Below are positions 26,301 through 34,231 of a stretch of DNA of 64,000 bases, piece after piece. Position 1 is the stretch's first letter. Each line of letters opens with the position of its first letter. The DNA is from JAANXG01 sp963731035 (GTDB lineage Bacteria; Pseudomonadota; Gammaproteobacteria; Arenicellales; JAANXG01), in NCBI GenBank assembly GCA_963731035.1, contig CAVSUY010000002.1, forward strand, positions 1 through 64,000. Reading direction: 5' to 3'. Made by a program: the position numbers and the translations under genes. The notes under the pieces are model-generated. The model did not search any database, had not been told where the DNA came from, and was given only the letters and a program-made list of their open reading frames with translations.

Positions 26301-26487
26301 GAAGGCCGCCATGCAGGGCGGGAGCTTCGACGATTTCAAGGTCACCCACGAGTTCGAGCACATTGGCAAGCGCTCGTTCGAAGTCAGCGGCCGCCAGATC
26401 CCGGCCGGGCTGCCCAAGGGCCCGATGGTCCTGATGCAGATCGTGGAGGCCGCCTTGCCCGTTGATGGGCGGGAAAAGTCGGCGTGA
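23383..26487 (+). CDS. CheB-CheR-PAS fusion protein
   Basis: This 1034-residue protein starts with a Lys-rich tail (about 1-58), then a CheB methylesterase domain with Ser70 in VGASAGGMEAF, FIQHLHP and VVLSGTGSDG. Next comes a CheR methyltransferase (DYVRYLKDN, FRDPEIFELL, IWIPGCSSGEEAYSIAM, PFSRLDLISCRNLLIYL). A coiled coil of repeated NEELQS-type heptads (about 705-795) and two PAS-like domains follow. There is no receiver or kinase domain; the kinase is the next gene, overlapping by 4 bp. The targets of methylation are unknown. The ATG at 23383 gives the MAKRKKRT start. Confidence 0.9.
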   Translation: MAKRKKRTSKPGSDPKKGSETTLRKRSGGKSVPEKARKAKASKETGEVAQDAAATQRQRTAFPIVAVGASAGGMEAFCQVLERLPVNTGMAFVFIQHLHPTYESALAEILGRETTMPVTEVKGDMAVQPNHVYVMPPSAYLGIQHGTLRLLPRPAAHERHLPIDQFFRFLAADRGSGAIGVVLSGTGSDGVLGLKAIKAQGGITFAQDEDSAKYDGMPHSAISSGSVDFVLSPGRIAAELEYVASHPLVIQERAEGAPEALPAGAGSLDSIFMLIRRRTGHDFTYYKPTTIQRRIRRRMVLHKLERLEDYVRYLKDNQLEIDALFHDILINVTDFFRDPEIFELLAEKVFPAIMSKRPSDQPVRIWIPGCSSGEEAYSIAMTLLEFLGHRRTPAPIQIFATDIDEVAINRARAGIYPENIVQDVTPERLRRFFAPVEGGYQINKTIRDMCVFAEHNVTKDPPFSRLDLISCRNLLIYLGIALQRRVMRTFHYALNPNGFLLLGTAESTGEFGELFRAVDAKARIYGKKMVALPVNVEFGMSEQSPDTPSYAAARLPPALTGNPGSSLDIQKEADRILMRRYTPAGVVINENMEILSFRGRTGPYLEPTPGEASLKLLKMAREELMVGLNAAVRESMSTRSSALRHDILLKANGGTHHIDIEVTPLAVPAMQDRCYLVVFRELSPITVLESKPAAGKAKTGGQKTDEVKRLEQELAATNEYLQSVVEQKETNNEELRSANEEVQSSNEELQSINEELETAKEELQSTNEELATVNDELESRNAELTRVNNDLTNLIASVDLPILIVGQDLRIRRFTPRCEKLLNLIATDVGRPISDIKPNIEVPGFGEILKAAIDRMQIQELDIEDSSGHWYSVRVHPYRTVDNRIDGAVAVFVDTHAMMEAFEGARAARDYAEAVVTAVRYPMLVLDANLRVVSASAAYLQTFQVTDKETRENLVYRLGNGQWAIPKLRQLLEKAAMQGGSFDDFKVTHEFEHIGKRSFEVSGRQIPAGLPKGPMVLMQIVEAALPVDGREKSA

Positions 26488-28907
26488 CCCGCAGTTTCGA
26501 ACGCCTCACGGAAACGCAGCTGGCCGAAGAGCTGGCATCCTTCGAGGAGCGGATGGCAGGGAGCACCAGGGGGAGCCGGCTCAAGAAACTGGTGCAGAAC
26601 CTGCGGGTTCACCAGATCGAGCTGGAGATGCAAAACCGGGAGCTGCGCGACACGCAGACCGCCCTGGAGGAAGCCCGGGACCGCTTCGCGGACCTGTACG
26701 ATTTCGCGCCCGTCGGTTACCTGACTTTGAACACCCGGGGCGAGATTCAGGAGATCAATCTCACCGGGACCCGGATGCTGGGCAGTCCCCGCGCCGAGCT
26801 GCTGAAAAAGCCCCTCTCCAGCTACCTGGAGGGAGGTCAGAGCAAAATATTCTTCAGGCATCTGAGCCGTGCCTTCGCCGACGATACCAAGGCTACGGTC
26901 GAGTTGGCGTTGCGATCCGGGGATCGCGAGACCCCGTGGGTATTGATGGAAAGCCTGCGAACCGGCCGGGACACGCACCGTTGCCGCACGGTGCTGGTGG
27001 ACATCACCGAGCGGCGGGATGCCGAACGCCTGCGGCGGGAGAGCGAAGATCGGTTGGCCCTGATCGCCGACAACGTGCCGGTACTCATCGCCTACGTTGA
27101 CGCGAACCGTCGCTACGTGTTCAACAATGCCGCGTATGAGCGTTGGTTCGGCCACAGCCTCAACTACATCCACGGCCGCCATATGCGCGAGATACTGGGC
27201 GAGGGGGCTTATGACGCTGTTCGGCCGTACGTCGATGCCGCCCTGGCGGGGCAGGAGGCACGCTTTGAGGTGGAGATCCCATATCGCGACGCCGGCAACC
27301 GTTACATCTCCGCAACCTATGTTCCTCACACGGACCGGAGCGGGGAGATTGCGGGCTTCTTCGTGGTGATCAACGACCTCAGCGACCGTCATCGAGCCGA
27401 GCAGGCCCTCGCCGAGGAACGGACCTTCGTCTCCGCGGTGCTGGATACCGCAGGAGCGCTGGTGATGGTTGCCGACCGTGAGGGGCGCATTGTGCGCTTC
27501 AACCGTGAGTGCGAACGGGTGACCGGCTACTCCACGAGTGAGGTTCAAGGCAGGCGTTTCGATATGTTTCTGCTTCCGGAGGAACGGCCCGCCGTGGAGG
27601 ATGTGTTCGATCGTCTGAAAAGCAGGGACTTTCCCACCACCCATGAGCACTACTGGGTGACCCGCGACGGGGCCCGGAGACTGATCGCCTGGTCCAGTAC
27701 CGTCCTCGACGGTGCCGATGGACAGATCACTCACGTAGTCGCCACCGGCGTCGATGTAACCGAGCAGCGGCGTGTTGAAGATGAGCTGCGCCACAGCGCC
27801 CGGCAGCTCAAGCTGGTGACCGATGCGGTGCCCGTGCTCATCGCCTACGTTGACCGGGACATGCGCTACCGGTTCGTCAATGCCGCCTATCAGGACTGGT
27901 ACGGCGCCGAGCCCGATGACATGGTGGGACACGGCGTCGATGAGTTCGTGGACGACGAGGCATTCGCCATGCTGCGCTCGTCCGCCGAGCGCGCATTCAG
28001 GGGAGAGGAGGTGTTCTTCGAAAACACGATGCTGCATCGCCGCCGAGGCAGGCGGGTGGTGAGCGCGACCCTGGTGCCCGACCGCAACCCGGAAGGCGGC
28101 GTTGACGGCTATTTCTCGGTGGGGGTGGACATAACGGAACGCAGGCAAAACGAGGATTCCGACAAACGCCGCCTGCTCGAGGCCGCCCACGCGGACCGCC
28201 TGAGCACCATGGGAGAAATGACCACCGAGATCGCCCACGAGCTCAACCAACCTTTGACCGCCATCGTTGCCACCGCGGACGTGTGCGTCGACTTGGCAAA
28301 ACGTGTGCCCGGCCGACAGGACGAAATGCTTGTTGATGCCCTGACGGAGATCAGCGGCCAAGCGCGCCGTGCGGCGCAGATTATCAAGCACGTGCGCGCG
28401 TTTGCCCGCCGACGGGAACCCGACTTCGTACCCACCGCGTTGGAACGGATCATCGAGGACGCCATAGCCCTGATCAGTATCGAGGCACGTTCCGGAGCGG
28501 TCACCGTCGACACCTTCGTCCACGGTCCGGCGACCATAGACGCGGACCCCTTACTGATCGAACAGCTCATCGTGAACCTTGCCCGCAACGCCGCGGAGGC
28601 TATGACTTTAGCGGGCACCGAATCGCCGCGCGTGCGCCTGACCACGTCGGAGTCCGCCGGTACCGTCGATATCACGGTCTCCGACAACGGTCCGGGCCTG
28701 AGCAGCGAAGCCATGGAACACCTGTTCGAGCCGTTCTACACTACCAAACCGGATGGCATGGGTCTCGGGCTCGCCATCTGCCGCTCCATCATCGAGGCCC
28801 ATGGCGGCCGGATCTGGGCGGACAGCTCAGCTGCGGGGGGCGCGGAGTTCACCTGCCGCCTGCAAAAGATCAACGATCGGGAAGCGGGAAGCGATGCATT
28901 TGACTAA
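26484..28907 (+). CDS. Multi-PAS sensor histidine kinase, FixL type
   Basis: This 807-residue cytosolic kinase starts at GTG 26484, overlapping the preceding stop by 4 bp. It has a coiled-coil start, then four PAS domains (LYDFAPVGYLTLNTRG; PVLIAYVDANRRYVFNNAAY; AGALVMVADREGRIVRFNRE; PVLIAYVDRDMRYRFVNAAY). HisKA has the phospho-His near residue 584 in EIAHELNQPL, and HATPase has NLARNAAEAM, DNGPGLS and GMGLGLAICRSII. No transmembrane segments are seen. Its response regulator overlaps its 3' end by 14 bp. Confidence 0.9.
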   Translation: MTRSFERLTETQLAEELASFEERMAGSTRGSRLKKLVQNLRVHQIELEMQNRELRDTQTALEEARDRFADLYDFAPVGYLTLNTRGEIQEINLTGTRMLGSPRAELLKKPLSSYLEGGQSKIFFRHLSRAFADDTKATVELALRSGDRETPWVLMESLRTGRDTHRCRTVLVDITERRDAERLRRESEDRLALIADNVPVLIAYVDANRRYVFNNAAYERWFGHSLNYIHGRHMREILGEGAYDAVRPYVDAALAGQEARFEVEIPYRDAGNRYISATYVPHTDRSGEIAGFFVVINDLSDRHRAEQALAEERTFVSAVLDTAGALVMVADREGRIVRFNRECERVTGYSTSEVQGRRFDMFLLPEERPAVEDVFDRLKSRDFPTTHEHYWVTRDGARRLIAWSSTVLDGADGQITHVVATGVDVTEQRRVEDELRHSARQLKLVTDAVPVLIAYVDRDMRYRFVNAAYQDWYGAEPDDMVGHGVDEFVDDEAFAMLRSSAERAFRGEEVFFENTMLHRRRGRRVVSATLVPDRNPEGGVDGYFSVGVDITERRQNEDSDKRRLLEAAHADRLSTMGEMTTEIAHELNQPLTAIVATADVCVDLAKRVPGRQDEMLVDALTEISGQARRAAQIIKHVRAFARRREPDFVPTALERIIEDAIALISIEARSGAVTVDTFVHGPATIDADPLLIEQLIVNLARNAAEAMTLAGTESPRVRLTTSESAGTVDITVSDNGPGLSSEAMEHLFEPFYTTKPDGMGLGLAICRSIIEAHGGRIWADSSAAGGAEFTCRLQKINDREAGSDAFD

Positions 28908-29550
28908 CAAGACGGTCCATATCGTCGATGACGACCAGGCTGTGCGCAAGTCATTGAAGCTGCTGTTGGATTCGGCTGGCTTCCGCACCCGGGAATATGC
29001 CGGTGGGAGGGAATTCCTGGAGCACTATGAGCCGAGCAAGCCGGAATGCCTGTTGCTGGACCTTCGCATGCCGGACCTGGACGGCCTCGCCGTGCAACGG
29101 GAGCTGGGTGAACGCGGGATCGATATCAACGTCGTGTTTCTCAGCGGGCACGGGGATATCCCCATCGCGGTGCGGGCGGTGCGCGAAGGCGCTTTGGATT
29201 TCGTGGAGAAACCATTCGACAAGGATCATCTGCTGGAACAATTGCGGGTATGCATAACGACCGATATCGAGCAGGAGCAGGCACGGTTGAATCGGCAGGA
29301 AGCGGAGGAGCAGCTGGCCAGGCTCACCTCCCGGGAAAAGGAAATCGTGGACATGCTGGTAGAAGGCAAGATCAACAAGGTGATCGGCGCCGACCTGAAT
29401 ATAAGCACCCGCACGGTGGAATCACACCGCGCGCGCATCATGAAGAAGCTGGGGGCGGACTCACTTTCGGATGTCTTCAAGCTTCTCTATGCGGCCCGGG
29501 AGAACAGCCAGCAGGGAAAGGGCACCGGCGGCCAGGAAGAGGGCGCCTGA
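28894..29550 (+). CDS. FixJ/NarL-type response regulator
   Basis: This 218-residue regulator has a receiver domain with the acidic pocket VDDD (residues 11-14), the phospho-acceptor Asp56 in LLLDLRMPDLDG, and EKPF for the Lys. A coiled linker joins it to a LuxR-type HTH: LTSREKEIVDMLVEGKINKV and ISTRTVESHRARIMKKLGA. The ATG at 28894 overlaps the kinase gene, so it is probably the cognate regulator. Target genes are unknown. It is convergent with the bufferin operon. Confidence 0.93.
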   Translation: MHLTNKTVHIVDDDQAVRKSLKLLLDSAGFRTREYAGGREFLEHYEPSKPECLLLDLRMPDLDGLAVQRELGERGIDINVVFLSGHGDIPIAVRAVREGALDFVEKPFDKDHLLEQLRVCITTDIEQEQARLNRQEAEEQLARLTSREKEIVDMLVEGKINKVIGADLNISTRTVESHRARIMKKLGADSLSDVFKLLYAARENSQQGKGTGGQEEGA

Positions 29551-29580
29551 CGGAGGCACCCACTGCCGATCCTGGAGTTG

Positions 29581-30372
29581 TCAGGCGGCGATCCGCGCCA
29601 CCAGGCCGTCGTTCAGCCAGCCCTTGAGAAATCCCGCGGCTCGCAGGGGCACCTCGCCGTCGCCGGTGCGCTCCAGAAGGCCCTCGCAGATGGCGCCGAA
29701 CCCGCTTCCTTCGCGGGCGGCGTCGATTGCGAAGCGCTCATCGTCGTCCAGCGAACGCCAGTGCACCTCCAGGCCGCGACGCCAGAACAGCCAGGGGAGA
29801 GGCGTTCGCGAGTCCTCGAGCCTGGGCGGAGCGGATTGTCCAATGACGGCTTTCCAGACCGCGGGCACGTTCCAGGCCAGGTCCAGCCGCCGCAGGGCAT
29901 TCTGGAAACCGATGCGCATTCCGGGCCAGGATTCCGGCGCCAGCGCGGCGAGTGTTTCGACGTCCGCCAAGTTGCTGTCGGCGGCGTCCATGACTTCTCC
30001 CTGGGTCCACTCGAAGGCCGCCATCTCGGCCAGTGCGGGACGTTCCCGGTAGCCGGGCGCCTCGCCCAGAAAGCGCGTCATGTGCCGGCCGAACCAACGC
30101 ACCGAGGGATGACTCGAGGGGTGCGCCGCGATATAGGCGCTGCCCAGGACCTCGAAAGCCTCATCCCCGACCATGCCCTTCAACCCCGGGTAGTCGTCAG
30201 CCAGTACCTCGAGCAGCCTCAGGCGGTAGGCGTCGGCGTACACGGCAAGTCGGCGGCCGGCAGGCAGGTCCTCGGAGCCCACGGTGAGCGGCTCCATGCC
30301 GGGCCTTCCATCGGCCTCGCGGCCGAGTAGAAACGACTGGAATTTTTCCTGCAACTCCACCAGATCGATCAT
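29581..30372 (-). CDS. bufC: BufC/HvfC family protein (DUF2063)
   Basis: This 263-residue protein has the DUF2063 start LVELQEKFQSFLLG, RRLAVYADAYRLRLLEVLAD, DDYPGLKGMVGDEAF and AHPSSHPSVRWFG. DUF2063 proteins partner the DUF692 MNIO enzyme in RiPP maturation, probably as the precursor-binding component. The ATG at 30372 overlaps the bufB stop by 4 bp (ATGA), so the two are coupled. It is the last gene of the bufferin-type operon. Confidence 0.88.
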   Translation of the reverse strand: MIDLVELQEKFQSFLLGREADGRPGMEPLTVGSEDLPAGRRLAVYADAYRLRLLEVLADDYPGLKGMVGDEAFEVLGSAYIAAHPSSHPSVRWFGRHMTRFLGEAPGYRERPALAEMAAFEWTQGEVMDAADSNLADVETLAALAPESWPGMRIGFQNALRRLDLAWNVPAVWKAVIGQSAPPRLEDSRTPLPWLFWRRGLEVHWRSLDDDERFAIDAAREGSGFGAICEGLLERTGDGEVPLRAAGFLKGWLNDGLVARIAA

Positions 30373-31220
30373 GCCGCCTGCTCCTCGAGGATGGGTTCGG
30401 CGATGCCGCGGGCCAGGTTGAGCTCCGCCAGTAAATCCGCCAGTGGAGGAATATCCGCATCCCGCTCGATCATGGTGGACACGCGTCCGAAGCGGCGCAC
30501 CGCCTGGGCATAGAGCTCCCACACGGGGTCCACCACGCTGTGATCATGGGTGTCGACGATGATGTCGCCGTTGTGGCTATGGCCGGCCAGATGAAACTGA
30601 TAAACGCGCTCCGGCGGGATGCCAAGAACATAGGCCGAGGGATCGAAGCCATGGTTCATGGCGCTCACGTAGATATTGTTGACGTCGAGCAGAATCAGGC
30701 AGTCGGCACGCTCCGCGACCGCCCGCAGGAACTCCCACTCGGACATTGCCGAGTGACGGTAGGTGATATAGCTCGAAACGTTCTCCAGCAGAATCCGGCG
30801 CCCCAAAAATTCCTGCACCTGCTGCACCCGGTCGGCCACATGGGCGACGGCCTCCTCGGTATAGGGCAACGGCAGCAGGTCATGGAGCTGCTTGCCAGCG
30901 AAGCCGGTCCAGCACAGATGGTCGGAAATCCAGTGCGGCTCGATGCGGTCCGCCAACTCCTTCAGGCGGCGGAGGTAGTCCCGGTCCAGCGGGTCCGTGC
31001 CTCCGATGGACAGCGATACGCCGTGCATCACCACGGGATAGAGGCTGCGAACGCGGTCGAGGTAATAAAGCGGCTTGCCGCCATCGACCATGTAGTTCTC
31101 ACTGATCACTTCGAACCAGTCGACGTCGGGACTTTCGTTGAGCACCGCCTCGTAGTGGGCGGTGCGCAAACCCAGCCCGTAGCCGAGCCAGGGACGCTGG
31201 ACGTCGTGCTCTTCTCTCAT
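30369..31220 (-). CDS. bufB: BufB/HvfB multinuclear non-haem iron oxidase (DUF692)
   Basis: This 283-residue TIM-barrel protein has the DUF692 metal-binding segments in order: DWFEVISENYMVDGG, VVMHGVSLSIGG, HWISDHLCW, LLENVSSYI, LLDVNNIYVSAMNHG, FHLAGHS and DTHDHSV. MNIO enzymes modify Cys residues of bufferin-like precursor peptides. It overlaps the kinase gene upstream and bufC downstream by 4 bp each, so all three are translationally coupled. The likely substrate is the Cys-rich protein at 33571. Confidence 0.92.
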   Translation of the reverse strand: MREEHDVQRPWLGYGLGLRTAHYEAVLNESPDVDWFEVISENYMVDGGKPLYYLDRVRSLYPVVMHGVSLSIGGTDPLDRDYLRRLKELADRIEPHWISDHLCWTGFAGKQLHDLLPLPYTEEAVAHVADRVQQVQEFLGRRILLENVSSYITYRHSAMSEWEFLRAVAERADCLILLDVNNIYVSAMNHGFDPSAYVLGIPPERVYQFHLAGHSHNGDIIVDTHDHSVVDPVWELYAQAVRRFGRVSTMIERDADIPPLADLLAELNLARGIAEPILEEQAA

Positions 31221-32740
31221 AGATGCGTGCTCATGGCGCGTTGATCACGGACAGTCGAAGGCTGTCCCCCATCGCTGAAGGGCAGGTCGAAGGTAAAGGT
31301 GGTCCCGGTGCGGAGCCTGCTTGCAGCCTCGATGCGGCCTCCGTGCAGCTCGAGTATGCGCCGGGCGATAGCCAGGCCGAGCCCCGCGCCTTCGTCGCCG
31401 CGCCCGCGGGATGCCCGGGGGCGATAGAAACGATCGAAGATATGGGGCAGATCATGACTGGATATACCGCAGCCGGTGTCCGACAGGCGCACGGTCACGG
31501 CGCCTTCACCCGGCTCCAGCGCCAGGTCGACGGTCCCTCCTTCGGGGGTGTGGCGCAGTGCGTTGTCCAAGAGGTTTTCCAGGACCCGCTCGATCAGTCC
31601 GATGTTGGCGTAGACGAAGGGCACGTTGGCATCGAGGCGAACGTCCAGTCTCACACCTGCCTCGCGCGCGCGCAGCTCGAACTTCTGCAGCACGTCCTGA
31701 ACCAGCTCGGCGAGGGAGAAGGGCTCTCTCTCCGGCGTTCCGTCCGTGGAATCCAGGCGTGCCAGCTCGAACAGCTCGGAGACCAGCTTTCCCAGTCGTC
31801 GACTGTGCCGGGCGGCGATTTCAATGTATTCGAGTTGTTCCTCCCGGGTCAGGCTGTCCTTCTTCAACTGCAGCGTCTCCAGATAACCCTGGAGCGAGGC
31901 CAGCGGGGTGCGCAGATCATGGGAGACGTTCGCCACCAGCTCGCGCCGCAGCCGGTCCGTTTCCTTGAGATGCTCCAATTGAGCGGTAATCTGGCGAGCC
32001 ATCTCGCCGAACGACAGGGTAAGCCGATCGATCTCGTCGCCGCCGGCGCTCGGGCGCCGCCCTGGCGGATCGCCCGGGGGCAGGGATCCGTTGGTTCGGA
32101 AGCGCTCCACAGCGGCCGTGAGCCAGCGCAGGCGCCGGGTGAGGAGGGCGAAGATCACGAGCGCCGCAAGAAGGGCGAACACCAGGCCCGCCACCGCCAT
32201 CCACAGGCTGATCTTCAGCACGTAGCTCCCCTGAAGCATCGAGGCGATGGTGTCGTATTGCTCGCCGGCGGCAATGACGTACAGGTAACCGCGCAGGTCG
32301 CCGTTCTCGGTGACAGGGGCAGCCGAGAAGATCTTGCGCCGCTCGGGATGGCGCGGATCGGTATCCAGGATCGGGAGCTGGTCTCCAGCAAGGAAACGCA
32401 GGATCGGACCGGTGTCGACTCGCTCCGCTCGCACTTTGCCGGGAGGCGCCGAGTAGGTGAGGATGTTCCCGCTCGAATCGGTCAGGTATACCTCGACGCT
32501 GGGGTTGAGCGCCATCATGGTATTGAACAGGGATTTGAGCTTCTTCTCGTCCGGCTTGCCATTCTTCAGCAGAGCCTCGTGCGAAACAATTTGCTGGGCG
32601 AGATCCCTGTTCAGCTTCTGGTAAAGCTCCTGGTGGTAGAGGTTGGTGGAATAGACCATCAACATCACGAACATGGCGGCACTCATGAGGCACATGCCCA
32701 CCAGAACGACAGCCAACTTTGCGTAGAGGCTGCGAAACAT
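31217..32740 (-). CDS. Membrane sensor histidine kinase of the bufferin operon
   Basis: This 507-residue kinase has TM1 at about residues 8-30, a periplasmic sensor region of about 140 residues (LNRDLAQQIVSHEALLK, GYLYVIAAGEQYDTIASM), and TM2 at about 175-197 (LWMAVAGLVFALLAALVIFA). HAMP, HisKA (ELVANVSHDLRTPLASLQGY) and HATPase (LIERVLENLLDNALRHTPE, GAGLGLAIARRILELHGG) follow. It starts 3 bp after the regulator gene and overlaps bufB by 4 bp. The signal is inferred to relate to what the peptide binds, such as copper. Confidence 0.9.
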   Translation of the reverse strand: MFRSLYAKLAVVLVGMCLMSAAMFVMLMVYSTNLYHQELYQKLNRDLAQQIVSHEALLKNGKPDEKKLKSLFNTMMALNPSVEVYLTDSSGNILTYSAPPGKVRAERVDTGPILRFLAGDQLPILDTDPRHPERRKIFSAAPVTENGDLRGYLYVIAAGEQYDTIASMLQGSYVLKISLWMAVAGLVFALLAALVIFALLTRRLRWLTAAVERFRTNGSLPPGDPPGRRPSAGGDEIDRLTLSFGEMARQITAQLEHLKETDRLRRELVANVSHDLRTPLASLQGYLETLQLKKDSLTREEQLEYIEIAARHSRRLGKLVSELFELARLDSTDGTPEREPFSLAELVQDVLQKFELRAREAGVRLDVRLDANVPFVYANIGLIERVLENLLDNALRHTPEGGTVDLALEPGEGAVTVRLSDTGCGISSHDLPHIFDRFYRPRASRGRGDEGAGLGLAIARRILELHGGRIEAASRLRTGTTFTFDLPFSDGGQPSTVRDQRAMSTHL

Positions 32741-32743
32741 GCG

Positions 32744-33457
32744 CTAGTCGCCGACGTACTTGTCGGTGAACTTGTAGCCCACACCCCACACGGTCAGTAC
32801 GTATTTCGGGTCCGCGGGGCTGCGCTCGATCTTGGCGCGCAGCCGGTTGATGTGGGAGTTCACCGTATGCTCGTAGCCTTCGTGCCCGTATCCCCATACC
32901 TTGTCGAGAAGCTGGGTCCGGCTGTACACGCGGCCGGCATGGCGCACGAGATACAGCAGGAGGTCGAATTCCTTCGCAGTGAGGCCGACGGCCCGGCCGT
33001 CGATGCTCACGCTGCGGGTCGACGGGTCGATCACTACGCCGCCGGCGTGGATGGGCTCCGGAGTTGCAGGCTCGCTGTTCTGCGCGAGGGTGTCGATGCG
33101 ACGGAACAGAGCGTTCACCCGCGCCACCAACTCGTGGATGCTGAAGGGTTTGGTGAGATAGTCGTCGGCGCCGACTTCCAGACCGAGCACGCGATCGACT
33201 TCCGCAGTCTTGGCCGTCAGCATCAATATGGGCGTATGGTTTCCCTCGGCCCTCAGCCGCCGGCACAGCTCCAGTCCATCGAGCTGGGGAAGCATCAGGT
33301 CGAGTATGACCAAGTCGTAGTGCCCGCTGCGGGCGCGGGCGAGCCCTTGCGAGCCGTCCTCCACCGCGTCGACGCGATAAGAAGCATCGCGCAGGTGCAG
33401 CTGCACCAAGTGCGCGATATCGCGGTTATCTTCGATGACCAGAATGCGGCGGGACAC
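32744..33457 (-). CDS. OmpR/PhoB-type response regulator of the bufferin operon
   Basis: This 237-residue regulator has a receiver domain (RRILVIEDNRDIAHLVQLHL, LVILDLMLPQLDG with the phospho-Asp, TAKTAEVDRVLGLEVGADDY) and a winged-helix domain (LTAKEFDLLLYLVRHAGRVY, INRLRAKIERSP, VWGVGYKF). The start is GTG at 33457; no ATG gives the receiver N-terminus. Four 11-bp-spaced repeats upstream of bufA (33914-33951) are likely binding sites for this type of regulator. Confidence 0.92.
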   Translation of the reverse strand: MSRRILVIEDNRDIAHLVQLHLRDASYRVDAVEDGSQGLARARSGHYDLVILDLMLPQLDGLELCRRLRAEGNHTPILMLTAKTAEVDRVLGLEVGADDYLTKPFSIHELVARVNALFRRIDTLAQNSEPATPEPIHAGGVVIDPSTRSVSIDGRAVGLTAKEFDLLLYLVRHAGRVYSRTQLLDKVWGYGHEGYEHTVNSHINRLRAKIERSPADPKYVLTVWGVGYKFTDKYVGD

Positions 33458-33526
33458 GTCCGGGACTCCCGCGCACACTATAGCGCAGTGTCTGTCTTGC
33501 AAACCAGTATTCCCCCGGGAAGAACA

Positions 33527-33559
33527 GCCGGCCGGACGCAACCAGCGCGCCCGGCCGGC
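33527..33559 (-). terminator. Hairpin between bufA and the regulator gene (attenuator candidate)
   Basis: A 9-bp perfect stem GCCGGCCGG (33527-33535) / CCGGCCGGC (33551-33559) lies in the 113-bp gap after bufA. It has no U-run. It may reduce read-through or stabilise the bufA mRNA, keeping precursor levels above those of the enzymes. Confidence 0.45.
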
Positions 33560-33570
33560 CCGGGACCCCC

Positions 33571-33825
33571 TCAGCTGGTCTTGCCGCCGAGCTGATCGCA
33601 CACGTCCTTGCCCGGCACTTCCACAAATCCCTGTCCCTTGCAGGAGTTTTGGCCCTTGCAGGAGTTGCTGGCCGATGCGCAGCTGCTCTTGCCCTTGCAC
33701 GCGTTGACGCCGATACATTTCACGGTGCTGTCCGCGGCGTGAGCCACCGGCATGGACGCGACCGCGAACATGGCGGCAGCGGCCGTGGCCAGGGCGATCC
33801 CAGTCAGCTTGTTGGTTTTACTCAT
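33571..33825 (-). CDS. bufA: Bufferin-type precursor, Cys-rich Sec-exported peptide (BufA2/HvfA-like)
   Basis: This 84-residue protein has a cleavable Sec signal (about residues 1-30, ending PVAHA) and a Cys-rich core of six Cys: VKCIGVNACKGKSSCASAS, then NSCKGQNSCKGQGFVEVPGK and DVCDQLGG. The NACKG/NSCKGQNSCKGQG pattern matches BufA2-type bufferins, known or proposed to bind copper after MNIO modification. The ATG at 33825 has a strong GGAGGA SD. It is the first gene of the operon and has its own upstream repeat cluster. Confidence 0.9.
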   Translation of the reverse strand: MSKTNKLTGIALATAAAAMFAVASMPVAHAADSTVKCIGVNACKGKSSCASASNSCKGQNSCKGQGFVEVPGKDVCDQLGGKTS

Positions 33826-33913
33826 TAAAGAATCCTCCAGTCTTGGAACAAGTTTACGGAGCCGGCGCGGGTTGCCCTGAGCACCGGCTGGATGCACAGG
33901 CTAGATGCACCGC

Positions 33914-33951
33914 CTCACAAGGCTCTCACGAAAATCTCACATTTGTGTCAC
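33914..33951 (-). promoter_or_regulatory. Four tandem 5-bp repeats at 11-bp spacing upstream of bufA
   Basis: CTCAC occurs at 33914, 33925 and 33936, and GTCAC at 33947, each exactly 11 bp apart (GTGAG/GTGAC on the coding strand). One-turn spacing of direct repeats is the typical arrangement for OmpR/PhoB-type regulators, and the operon encodes one. The bufA start codon is about 90 bp downstream. The rest of the 406-bp gap (33826-34231) is AT-rich upstream of the HD-GYP gene and holds no gene. Confidence 0.55.
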
Positions 33952-34231
33952 GGGTTTCGCCGGGCCGACGTGCGGCCGGGTGGGGCACCGCGCCAGGCCC
34001 TTTTGCGAGCGCCGGGAAAGGGAAACGGTCCGCGGGGGTAAATTCTGCCCGCTGGTGGCAGGGAACAGTCCGGCATATTGGATTTACCTTAGCTATATTG
34101 CTTAAGTCATTGGTTTTACATCGAAATCTAGTACTGTCACATTTTTTTACACTACTGGAGTGTCAAATCTTTTGACATTCTAAACCAAGCGCTCTATGTT
34201 CGAACGGTAGCCCTGAGGAAGTGAATAAGAA

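Noticed and set aside
26142..28523. 793-codon minus-strand ORF
   Set aside because: It is antisense to the multi-PAS kinase, which has clear HisKA/HATPase motifs. High GC content keeps the antisense frame open; it has no family motif.
31223..33595. 790-codon plus-strand ORF
   Set aside because: It is antisense to the sensor kinase and regulator of the bufferin operon, whose domains are intact. No recognisable domains.
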